Source: CAZADA01 sp964524065 | GTDB lineage: Bacteria; Pseudomonadota; Alphaproteobacteria; Caulobacterales; Maricaulaceae | DNA: 22,086 nucleotides | Assembly: GCA_964524065.1 (NCBI GenBank) | Contig: CAZGCB010000037.1 | Location: 1 to 22,086, forward strand | Direction: 5' to 3' | Part shown: one piece after another, positions 1 to 7,025 of the stretch | Layout: the number at the start of each line of letters is the position of its first letter | Position numbering within the stretch: position 1 is the stretch's first letter | Position numbers and translations under genes: made by a program | Notes under the pieces: generated by a model | What the model was told of the DNA's origin: nothing | The model's input: only the letters and a program-made list of their open reading frames with translations | Databases searched by the model: none

Positions 1-351
1 CAGGCCGTGGCAGTCCCAGCCGGGCACATAGGCTGCGTCCCGCCCGGTCATCTGACGCGTCCGCACCACCAAATCTTTCAGCGTCTTATTAAGCGCGTGG
101 CCGATATGGAGGTGCCCGTTCGCATAGGGCGGGCCGTCATGGAGGATGAATGTGTCGCGCCCCTCCGCGCGGCTTTGTTCGCGCAGGCGCTGATAAAGGC
201 CCAGTCGCTCCCAGCGCTCCAACAGCTTGGGTTCGGACTTGGCGAGGCCCGCGCGCATGGGAAAATCGGTCTGCGGCAGGAAGAGGGTTTGTTTGTAATC
301 GCGGCCAGAGTCAGCGGATTGCGAGGCGGCCTGCACGGGGGCGTCGGTCAT
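1..351 (-). CDS. ileS: Isoleucyl-tRNA synthetase, N-terminal part (cut by window start)
   Basis: Class I aminoacyl-tRNA synthetase that charges tRNA-Ile in the cytoplasm. Only the first 117 codons are inside the window; the frame runs open off the left edge. Reading the minus strand from the ATG at 351, the protein has the IleS opening KQTLFLPQTDFPMRAGL, then the ATP-binding HIGH motif in the context GHLHIGHALNKTLKD, then TGRDAAYVPGWDCHGL, which is diagnostic for IleS. It lies downstream of ribF on the same strand, as in many proteobacteria where ribF-ileS-lspA are linked. No strong Shine-Dalgarno sequence is visible before the ATG, so the exact start is slightly uncertain. The 219-base gap to ribF holds no recognisable gene and may carry an ileS promoter. 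Confidence 0.96.
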   Translation of the reverse strand, partial: MTDAPVQAASQSADSGRDYKQTLFLPQTDFPMRAGLAKSEPKLLERWERLGLYQRLREQSRAEGRDTFILHDGPPYANGHLHIGHALNKTLKDLVVRTRQMTGRDAAYVPGWDCHGL

Positions 352-570
352 GGCGTGGCGTCCGGGCGTCAGAGGGTCAGCAGATCAAGCGGAAAATCAC
401 AGGTTCCCGACCGCGCCGAAGGCTCAGCGGGCCGGGTCGATAATTCGCGCACCAACACGTATGACATGACGACCACTCATGGCCCCGCAGGTATCAGACC
501 GCCCCGCGCCAGGGCAAGTGTTGTGTGATGCGCGACATCGTGCTGCGTGGCGCGTGGCGGCCGCGGCGGT

Positions 571-1512
571 TCACACGCCCGCCAGCAGCGCCCGCGCTTG
601 CGCCGCGTCGAGCGCGATCTGCGCCTTTAGGGCCTCAAGGCCGTCGAATTTCTCCTCGTCACGGATGAAGGCGCGCAAGCGCACCGCCACGCAGCGACCA
701 TAGAGATCCGCAGCGAAGTCGAAGATGTGAGCCTCCACCCGCTCCTGCGTCCCGCCGACGGTGGGGCGCTTGCCAATATTGGCGACGCCCGCCCGCCAGG
801 GGCCACCGGCCTCCATCTGGACCTCCACCGCATAGACGCCAAAGCGCGGGCGCACAAAATCGCCCAGCGGCACATTGGCCGTGGGAAAGCCCAGCAGGCG
901 CCCGCGCTGATCGCCTTGGGCCACGACGCCGTCTATGGCCCAGGGGCGGGTCAGCATCCCTTCAGCCATGGTCAAGTCACCGTCCTGTAACGCGGTCCGA
1001 ATGGCGGAGGAGGAACACCGCACGCCCGCAACGGCTTCGGCGGCGGACACCTCAACCGCAAAGCCATGGCGCGCGGCCAGCTCCGCCAGCACCGCCGCAT
1101 TCCCGCCCCGGTCCTTGCCGAAATGATAGTTGAACCCCGCCGCCACGCCGCGCACGCCCAGCCCCTCCACCAGCACCGTCTGCACGAAGGCCTCCGCCTC
1201 CATCTGCGACAAGGCGGCGTTAAACGGCGCCTCAAACACCCACTGGACGCCCTGCTCGGCCAAAGCGTCGGCCCGGCCGGACTCGCTCATCAGCTGAAAG
1301 GGCGGATCTTCGGGGCGAAAAAACAGCCTTGGATGGGGGCTGAACACCAGCGCCGCCATCGGCGCGTTCAGACGCTCAGCCATCTGCGCGGCGCCCGCCA
1401 AAACGGCCTGGTGACCGCGATGCACGCCGTCGAAATTGCCCAGCGCCACCACGGCGCCGCGCGCCTCAGCCGGCGGATCGCGCCAGCGGGATATGCGTTG
1501 GGCTAAGCGCAT
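571..1512 (-). CDS. ribF: Bifunctional riboflavin kinase / FAD synthetase
   Basis: Makes FMN and then FAD from riboflavin and ATP in the cytoplasm. At 313 residues it has the normal length. The N-terminal nucleotidyltransferase (FAD synthetase) half shows GNFDGVHRGH at about residues 25-34, FSPHPR at 57-62 and the CSSSAIR motif at 166-172. The C-terminal flavokinase half begins near residue 188, with GRLLGFPTANV at 204-214, PRFGVYAV at 222-229, ANIGKRPTV and EAHIFDF. It is transcribed towards ileS, 219 bases away, and is divergent from cheY. The 201-base gap to cheY should hold both promoters, but I see no clear consensus boxes there. Confidence 0.96.
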   Translation of the reverse strand: MRLAQRISRWRDPPAEARGAVVALGNFDGVHRGHQAVLAGAAQMAERLNAPMAALVFSPHPRLFFRPEDPPFQLMSESGRADALAEQGVQWVFEAPFNAALSQMEAEAFVQTVLVEGLGVRGVAAGFNYHFGKDRGGNAAVLAELAARHGFAVEVSAAEAVAGVRCSSSAIRTALQDGDLTMAEGMLTRPWAIDGVVAQGDQRGRLLGFPTANVPLGDFVRPRFGVYAVEVQMEAGGPWRAGVANIGKRPTVGGTQERVEAHIFDFAADLYGRCVAVRLRAFIRDEEKFDGLEALKAQIALDAAQARALLAGV

Positions 1513-1713
1513 TCAAGCTCCACACACGACCGCGGATCGCCGCCCGCGCCTGTGCACCCGATTCCAACGCGGCGCGACGCGGGTCAAGGGGGCGTGCGGC
1601 ATCTGCATGGTCAACTTCACGCATTTTTAGCCGCCGAGGCCTACCGTCCGCTTCATCGAGCGCGGAGACGGTGCGCTTTTATTCGTTCAATCCGGTGCAA
1701 TGGGAATGGGTGC

Positions 1714-2100
1714 ATGGCCGTCGATATGAATATGCCGATCTTGGTGGTTGACGACTACAAGACCATGATCCGGATCATGAAGAACCTGCTGAAGCAAATC
1801 GGTTTCACCAATGTGGATTCCGCTGAAGACGGCGAAGAAGCGTTGGAGAAGATGAAAAAGTCGAGTTTCGGCTTGGTCATCTCCGATTGGAACATGGAAC
1901 CGATGACCGGCTATGAATTGCTGCGGGCCGTGCGGGCGGACGAAACCATGAAGGACACCAAGTTCATCATGGTCACTGCGGAATCAAAAACGGAAAACGT
2001 GATCGCGGCGAAGAAAGCCGGGGTGAACAACTACATCGTGAAACCGTTCAATGCGCCGACATTGAAATCAAAAATGGTCACGGTTCTGGGCGATTTCTGA
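1714..2100 (+). CDS. cheY: CheY-type single-domain response regulator
   Basis: A 128-residue stand-alone receiver domain with no output domain. The acidic pair D13-D14, the phospho-acceptor D58 in SDWNMEPMTGYELL, T88 and K110 in YIVKPF are all present. Y107 sits where E. coli CheY has its switch aromatic Y106, and the DWNM context is the CheY signature. It presumably receives phosphate from a histidine kinase encoded elsewhere and acts on the flagellar motor or another target; the CheZ gene 40 bases downstream supports a CheY role. The start at 1714 was chosen because residues upstream of it do not resemble CheY. The ribosome-binding site is weak, and in-frame ATGs at 1726 and 1732 are alternatives. 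Alphaproteobacteria carry several CheY paralogues, so the specific role is not certain. Confidence 0.9.
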   Translation: MAVDMNMPILVVDDYKTMIRIMKNLLKQIGFTNVDSAEDGEEALEKMKKSSFGLVISDWNMEPMTGYELLRAVRADETMKDTKFIMVTAESKTENVIAAKKAGVNNYIVKPFNAPTLKSKMVTVLGDF

Positions 2101-2140
2101 AATCCGCCCGCTCGTTTTTGCGCATCGGAAGGAGCCGACC

Positions 2141-2824
2141 ATGCCGGCTTATGAGGTCGCCACAAAAATCAAAACAGCGCTTCAAGAGATTAAAACCAGC
2201 GATCTCGACAACCCGCAGCTGATCGAAGTTCTCCAATTGGCCGAACAATTGGTGGACTCCATGAAGATGTTTTTCTCCTCGCTAGACCAAAGCGTTCACT
2301 CTGAATTCCGTTATATCGGCGAATACATCGCACGCACCCGTGACGAGATCGCGGAGCTGCGGCCCAACGATATCCGCCGCGCCCGCCTGCCCACCGCCGG
2401 CGCGGAGCTGGATGCGGTGGTGTCGGACACGGAAGTGGCCACCGACGCCATCATGCACGAAACCGAGCAGGTCATGGAGCTCGAGCCGGTCGATCTCGCC
2501 GCCTATAAAGATCAGGTCGACGCCGCGATGATGCGGATCATCGAAGCGTGCTCCTTCCAGGACATCACCGGCCAGCGCGTCTCGAAAGTGGTGACGACGT
2601 TGCAGCACATCGAGGAGCGCATCGCCCGCTTCGCCAATGTGATGGGCGTGTCAGACGCCGATGCGCCCGCCGGTGACGCCAAGGACGCGTGGCGGCGCGA
2701 CAATCTCCTCAACGGCCCGGCCATTGGCGGGCCCGCCAACTCCCAAGACGCCATCAACAAACTGTTTGATGAAGGCGACGCGTCTGATCTGGGTCAAGAC
2801 GCCATCGACAAGCTGTTTGACTAA
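2141..2824 (+). CDS. cheZ: CheZ-family protein phosphatase with doubled C-terminal CheY-binding-like peptide
   Basis: Predicted to dephosphorylate CheY-P. The 227-residue protein is mostly helical. It carries FQDITGQRVSKVV at about residues 139-151, equivalent to the catalytic DxTGQ region of CheZ (here D141, T143, Q145), and an upstream helical region consistent with a four-helix-bundle dimer. After a flexible stretch (about 170-200) the last 27 residues contain two near-copies, SQDAINKLFD (201-210) and GQDAIDKLFD (218-227). These resemble the CheY-binding C-terminal peptide of CheZ and the N-terminal peptide of FliM. A good AAGGAG at 2129-2134 lies six bases before the ATG. It is probably cotranscribed with the upstream cheY gene. 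Confidence 0.88.
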   Translation: MPAYEVATKIKTALQEIKTSDLDNPQLIEVLQLAEQLVDSMKMFFSSLDQSVHSEFRYIGEYIARTRDEIAELRPNDIRRARLPTAGAELDAVVSDTEVATDAIMHETEQVMELEPVDLAAYKDQVDAAMMRIIEACSFQDITGQRVSKVVTTLQHIEERIARFANVMGVSDADAPAGDAKDAWRRDNLLNGPAIGGPANSQDAINKLFDEGDASDLGQDAIDKLFD

Positions 2825-2835
2825 GCGCGGCCGAT

Positions 2836-2861
2836 CGCCGGCTGAGACCTCAGTGCCGGCG
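2836..2861. terminator. Stem-loop between convergent cheZ and the small unknown gene
   Basis: Left arm CGCCGGCTGAG (2836-2846) and right arm CTCAG-CCGGCG (2849-2861, with a two-base TG bulge) form a strong GC-rich hairpin 12 bases after the cheZ stop. It overlaps the final codons of the convergent gene. There is no clear T-tract on either side, so it may act as a bidirectional 3'-end stabiliser rather than a classical intrinsic terminator. Confidence 0.45.
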
Positions 2862-3314
2862 GCTCGTCAAGCCCGCCGGCGTTTCTGGGGCTCCCGACGG
2901 GTCGCGGAACACCGTGCGCCCGTCCTCACCATCGCCATAGCGGTAGAACAAACGAAACGATGAGCCGTCGCTGTGCTCAAAACGGCCCAAAATGGCGTCG
3001 CTGTGATCCTCATGGCGAGGCCTGAGGTGAATGTCGGCGAAAATCACCACCGCTTGCACACCGCCGGAGGCGGCGCGCTCGCGCAGCGCGCCTTCCAACG
3101 CCGCGACAATACGATCAGGGGCGGGCGCATCGCCCTCCTCCAGTTTTACCGACAGCCCTTGGGGCTCGCCTTCGGCGTCAAGATAGCCGGCGAATGGCGT
3201 GAAAGAGCCGTCGCGCAGCACCAACCCTTGGGCCAAAGGCATGAAGGCGTCGATCAGCGCGGCAAAGGCTTCGCGCGCCAAATCACTGGTGTTGAATGAG
3301 TCATCCTCGGTCAT
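2850..3314 (-). CDS. Hypothetical protein, no family recognised
   Basis: A 154-residue soluble, acidic protein that I cannot assign to a family. It has no signal peptide or membrane segment. The pattern looks like a compact alpha/beta fold: an amphipathic helix near the start (LAREAFAALIDAFMPLAQG), hydrophobic strands (VQAVVIFADIHL) and an aromatic strand near the end (SFRLFYRYGDGED). The Asp/His-containing segment HLRPRHEDHSD is a possible ligand or metal site, but that is a guess. The ATG at 3314 was chosen because the upstream 27 residues of the open frame look non-coding; no good ribosome-binding site is visible, so the start is uncertain. It converges with cheZ and is divergent from the DUF418 gene. 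Confidence 0.6.
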   Translation of the reverse strand: MTEDDSFNTSDLAREAFAALIDAFMPLAQGLVLRDGSFTPFAGYLDAEGEPQGLSVKLEEGDAPAPDRIVAALEGALRERAASGGVQAVVIFADIHLRPRHEDHSDAILGRFEHSDGSSFRLFYRYGDGEDGRTVFRDPSGAPETPAGLTSRRH

Positions 3315-3478
3315 GTTTGGAAGTATGCCGACGGATCCCTTCAGAGTCTTGCCGGAAATCTTCGATATTACAGTAAACTGGTGAAGAGCCCGCAAGCGCT
3401 GATCGCGCCCTTGCCCGCCGCGCCTGGCTGGCGCCCGGCGCCCACGCTAGGCTACGCTCGCACAGTGAGGGGGAGCCT

Positions 3479-4696
3479 ATGGTGGCAGCGGCGCACAAGG
3501 TGCGGCTGGACAGCCTGGATGTTCTGCGCGGCATTGCGGTGCTGGGCATTTTCATGATGAACGTCCAGGCTTTCGCCATGGTGGTTGAAGCCTATTTCAA
3601 CCCGTTCGTGCGGGCTGACTTCACTGGCGTCAATCAGGGCGTGTGGGCGGTGCAGAACACCGTCTTCAACCTGAAGTTTCTGACGATTTTTTCCGTGCTG
3701 TTCGGTGCCGGATTGGCGCTTCAACTGGGATCGGAGCCCGCCCGGGAGGCGCGATCGCTGTATCGCTCACGCCTGTTTTGGTTGCTCATATTTGGGCTGA
3801 TCCACGGCTTTTTTTTCTGGATTGGCGATATTCTCACGCCCTACGCGGTGGCCGGGTTCATCGCACTGCTGGCCGTGCGTTGGAGCGTGACGCGCCTGTT
3901 GGTGACGGCGGGCGTGCTTTACAGCCTTTTTCTTCTCATCGCCTATGGCGCGTTATGGTCGATCCGCCTGGCGCCGCCGGAGGAGGCCGAGGCCATCATC
4001 CGCACCGAATGGGCTCCGGACGCCGACAGCATCGCCGCGGTGATCGCCCTTTACCAACAAGACTTCGTCAGTCGTTTGCCTGGCCATGCCCTGCTGAATC
4101 TCGAAACCTTGGCGGCTCAACTCATCATGGCGCCGACGCGCATTTTGGCCGCCATGTATGTGGGCATCGCCTTGGTGAAGCTCGGCTTTTTCCACGCCGC
4201 CGGCGGCGTCGCGCGGTATTGGCTCATCGCCAGCCTCACCATAGCAGCGGGCTGGAGTGCGGGCGCCATCGCGAGCATCCAACAACTGGCGGCCGAAGGC
4301 GCGTTGTTCGACACCCTGCCCTGGATGGTTCTGACGGACGTGGCGGCGCCGATCACGGCCTTGGGCTACGGCGCGGTCATCGTGGCGCTGTGCGCCGGCG
4401 GCGGACGCTCACTCACCCGCACCCTCTTCGCCCCTGTGGGACGCATGGCGTTCACGGCGTATCTGCTCAGCACGCTGGCGGGGATTTTGGTGTTTTACGG
4501 ACCGCCCGGCCTCGGGCTCATCGGCGCCCTGGATCATATGGAGCAAGTGGGCGTCGTGTGCGCGGTGTGGCTGGCGCTTGTGGCGTTTTGCCATCTGTGG
4601 CTGCGCGGCTTTCGCCTAGGGCCCATGGAGTGGCTGTGGCGGCGCCTGGCTTATGGGCCAAAGCGCCGCCCCTCCACGGCTCCCCCGCCGGGTTAG
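3479..4696 (+). CDS. DUF418 family integral membrane protein
   Basis: A 405-residue inner-membrane protein with roughly eight to ten hydrophobic segments. The N-terminus RLDSLDVLRGIAVLGIFMMN is the usual opening of DUF418 (YeiB-like) proteins, and the C-terminal LRGFRLGPMEWLWRRLAYG matches the characteristic GPxEWLWR end. The family resembles acyltransferase-3 membrane proteins in its opening motif, but its biochemical function is not established, so none is given here. The start is supported by a purine-rich GAGGGGGAG just before the ATG. The gene converges with the TonB-dependent receptor, and their stop codons overlap (TTAG at 4693-4696). Confidence 0.88.
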   Translation: MVAAAHKVRLDSLDVLRGIAVLGIFMMNVQAFAMVVEAYFNPFVRADFTGVNQGVWAVQNTVFNLKFLTIFSVLFGAGLALQLGSEPAREARSLYRSRLFWLLIFGLIHGFFFWIGDILTPYAVAGFIALLAVRWSVTRLLVTAGVLYSLFLLIAYGALWSIRLAPPEEAEAIIRTEWAPDADSIAAVIALYQQDFVSRLPGHALLNLETLAAQLIMAPTRILAAMYVGIALVKLGFFHAAGGVARYWLIASLTIAAGWSAGAIASIQQLAAEGALFDTLPWMVLTDVAAPITALGYGAVIVALCAGGGRSLTRTLFAPVGRMAFTAYLLSTLAGILVFYGPPGLGLIGALDHMEQVGVVCAVWLALVAFCHLWLRGFRLGPMEWLWRRLAYGPKRRPSTAPPPG

Positions 4697-6813
4697 AAGC
4701 GCACGCGCACGCCCGCGCGGATGTTGCGGCCCGGCAGCGGGGCCACATCCTTCAGCACGGAGGTGGCGACCCGCGCCTCCTCATCGGTGAGGTTGCGCGC
4801 CTCCACGAACAACACCGCCTCGCCGCGACCATTATCCGGCGCGGACACGCTCAGCTCGCCCAAGACCCGCAGCAGCGTGTAGCTGTCGGTGGCCAGGCGG
4901 CCTTCGCCGGGATTGTCTTGTTCGGCGGCGTGGATGACGCCCAGACCCGTGGTCACCGGGCCCCATGTGGCGCGGGCATCGGCCTTGAACGTCAGCGGCG
5001 GCAGCAGCGGCACGTCTCCGCCATCGTCCAGTTCCGCTTGGACGTAGTCCACCGAGCCGTCAAAGGTCCAATCGGCGCCCAACGGGCCGTCGCCCCCCCA
5101 TGTCGCATAGACTTCACCGCCGACAAAGGTGGCGTCGTCCTGCAAGAACAGGAACACCGGCAAATCGTCCAACTCATCGCCGCGCGGCGAGAGGAATACG
5201 AAATCGCTGAACTCCGTCACGAAGACATTGACGCCGATGGCCGTGCGGTCGCGCGACCAACGCGCCGTGCCTTCCAGATTGATCCCCACCTCTTTGTCGA
5301 GGCCCGGATCGCCGATTTCGAACTGTTGCGTGGCCAAGTGCGCGCCGTCGGCGAACAGCTCCGTCTCATTGGGGGCCCGCTCGGTGTAGGCCACTTGAGC
5401 GCCGAGGAACACATCGCCCACATGCTGGTGCGCGCCGAAGGAACCACTGAACAAATCGAAGGATTGCTGGCCGAACACCGCGTTGTCACGCTCGACATAC
5501 TCATACCGCAGACCGGCTTCGACGCCGTAGCCATTGTCCCATTCGCGCGTTTGATACGCGAAGACGGCGTAGCTGAGGCTTTCGGTCGGGGTGACGAAGG
5601 CTTCTTCCCCTTCGGCGACAAAATCCAGATCGGTGTACTGCACGCCCCACGCGCCCTTGAAGTCGGCGATGTCGGTGTTCAACTCCGCCCGCGCTTCGAG
5701 GCCTTCATTTTCGTAGATGGTGCCGGGTTCGCCCGGGGCCTCAAACTCCGTATGCTCATAGTCAGCGAAAGCGACCGTGCCGATGAGGTCCGTGAAAACA
5801 CCGGTGTTCAGCGACACGCCGCCGCGGACATCCACGCGCACCTGCTCCAGATCGATGAAGGGATTTTCTTCCTCCTCCTCACCGTGCTCCTCGCCTTCGG
5901 CGCCTTCTTCTTCGCCATGCTCCTCTTCATGCTCATGGGCATGGCCGGGCAAGCCGTACTCGGCGGTCTGCTGGCGCACCGCCACGCCAAAAAAGGCGTC
6001 ATCGCCCACCCAGGTGACGCCGGCGCCGAGGGTTTGCGTCTCGAGGAAGGAGTTCATCAGCGTGTCGCGGACTTCGTCCTCTTCGCCGTGCTCTTCTTCA
6101 CCTTCGACCTCTTGCTCGCCCTGTTCGGCCTCTTCCAAAGCGCGTTGCGCGGCGGATTCGGCAAATCCGGGGATGTCGTAGTCGCCAAAGTCCCGGGCCG
6201 AGGCGCTGAGGGCGACAACAAAATCGCCCGCCACGATATGGCCGCGGCCCGCCAACTCAGTCCCTTCATTGACGTCATTGTAGGCCGCTAAACCACGGAC
6301 GCCGAAGGCGTCGTCCGGCAGGGCGTCCACGATCAGCCCGTCGATCACGTTCACCACGCCGCCAATGGCTTGGCCGCCATAGCCCAAGGCCGCCGGACCG
6401 CGCAGGATTTCGATACGCTCGGCGTCAATGCCGTCAGCGGCGACTTGGTGGTCTTGGCTGGCGGCGGACACATCAATGACGCCAATGCCGTTGGTCAGCA
6501 CTTGCACCCGCTCCGCGCCCAAGCCGCGCAGCACCGGGCGGCTGGCGCCCTGGCCGAAGAATGTGGAGGCGACGCCCGGCTCGCGCGAGAGCGTGTCACC
6601 CAGCGATCCGGCCAAATCCTGCACGATCGTGTCGCGATCCAAGATGGTGGCGGAGCCGATCAACTCATCAGCCGCGCGATCGGGCCCCGGCGCGGTGATG
6701 ACGATTTGATCGTCCTCCACACGGGCTTGTTCCTCTTGAGCGGCGGTCTGGCTCTGCAGGCCAAAGATAAGGCCGGCGGCCGCGGCGCCGCGCAGTAGTG
6801 TCTTGCGTGTCAT
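4693..6813 (-). CDS. TonB-dependent outer-membrane receptor, ZnuD-like, probable zinc uptake
   Basis: A 706-residue outer-membrane receptor that would import its substrate using TonB energy. It has a signal peptide (residues 1-25, ending TAAQ), a TonB-box-like DQIVITA (35-41) and a plug domain of about 50-160 with RPVLRGLGAERVQVLTNG and ERIEILRGPAALGYGGQAIGG (shown here as adjoining motifs). A beta-barrel follows, ending in the terminal RVRF expected for barrel assembly. Two segments very rich in Glu and His (about 227-249 and 287-317) resemble the His/acid-rich loops of zinc receptors such as Neisseria ZnuD. ERAPNETELFADGAHLAT is also typical of that group. A Zur-box-like palindrome sits just upstream, which fits zinc rather than iron or a sugar. 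The ATG at 6813 has GGGG seven bases upstream. The substrate is an inference. Confidence 0.87.
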   Translation of the reverse strand: MTRKTLLRGAAAAGLIFGLQSQTAAQEEQARVEDDQIVITAPGPDRAADELIGSATILDRDTIVQDLAGSLGDTLSREPGVASTFFGQGASRPVLRGLGAERVQVLTNGIGVIDVSAASQDHQVAADGIDAERIEILRGPAALGYGGQAIGGVVNVIDGLIVDALPDDAFGVRGLAAYNDVNEGTELAGRGHIVAGDFVVALSASARDFGDYDIPGFAESAAQRALEEAEQGEQEVEGEEEHGEEDEVRDTLMNSFLETQTLGAGVTWVGDDAFFGVAVRQQTAEYGLPGHAHEHEEEHGEEEGAEGEEHGEEEEENPFIDLEQVRVDVRGGVSLNTGVFTDLIGTVAFADYEHTEFEAPGEPGTIYENEGLEARAELNTDIADFKGAWGVQYTDLDFVAEGEEAFVTPTESLSYAVFAYQTREWDNGYGVEAGLRYEYVERDNAVFGQQSFDLFSGSFGAHQHVGDVFLGAQVAYTERAPNETELFADGAHLATQQFEIGDPGLDKEVGINLEGTARWSRDRTAIGVNVFVTEFSDFVFLSPRGDELDDLPVFLFLQDDATFVGGEVYATWGGDGPLGADWTFDGSVDYVQAELDDGGDVPLLPPLTFKADARATWGPVTTGLGVIHAAEQDNPGEGRLATDSYTLLRVLGELSVSAPDNGRGEAVLFVEARNLTDEEARVATSVLKDVAPLPGRNIRAGVRVRF

Positions 6814-6828
6814 GGATGATCCCCGGGT

Positions 6829-6851
6829 GAAATGTGATAATGTCACATAAT
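6829..6851 (-). promoter_or_regulatory. Putative Zur operator upstream of the TonB-dependent receptor
   Basis: A 17-bp core at 6832-6848 has perfect 6-base arms, ATGTGA and TCACAT, around TAATG. The wider 23-base span starts with GAAATGT and matches the alphaproteobacterial Zur consensus (GAAATGT and ACATTTC arms around an AT-rich centre) at most positions, as I recall that consensus. It lies 16-38 bases upstream of the receptor ATG, where a bound repressor would block transcription. A CATTAT inside it could be the -10 box. Confidence 0.65.
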
Positions 6852-7025
6852 GGGTCCGCCAGTGACGGGTCCAGCGCAAAGTACCGCGCTGCGTCACCGC
6901 GCCGCGCGGGGTGTGGCCGCGAGGCCGCGCTGGCGGCCCTGATCGGCAGGCTGGCTTTGGTGGGAGGCCGCCTAGGGAGAGCTGGAACCAAGCCGCGGCC
7001 CGGGCGCCTCGCGCGCGTGATCCGG

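Noticed and set aside
7..528. Plus-strand open frame at the left edge
   Set aside because: It is antisense to the start of ileS, which has the HIGH motif and other diagnostic residues.
3643..6291. Very long (882-codon) plus-strand open frame over DUF418 and the receptor
   Set aside because: It overlaps DUF418 in another frame and lies antisense to the receptor. Its translation has no recognisable domain and is a by-product of GC-rich codon bias.
6915..6938. GGCCGC/GCGGCC inverted repeat downstream of ispG as a terminator
   Set aside because: Short GC-only arms with a 12-base loop and no T-tract are expected by chance in such GC-rich DNA.
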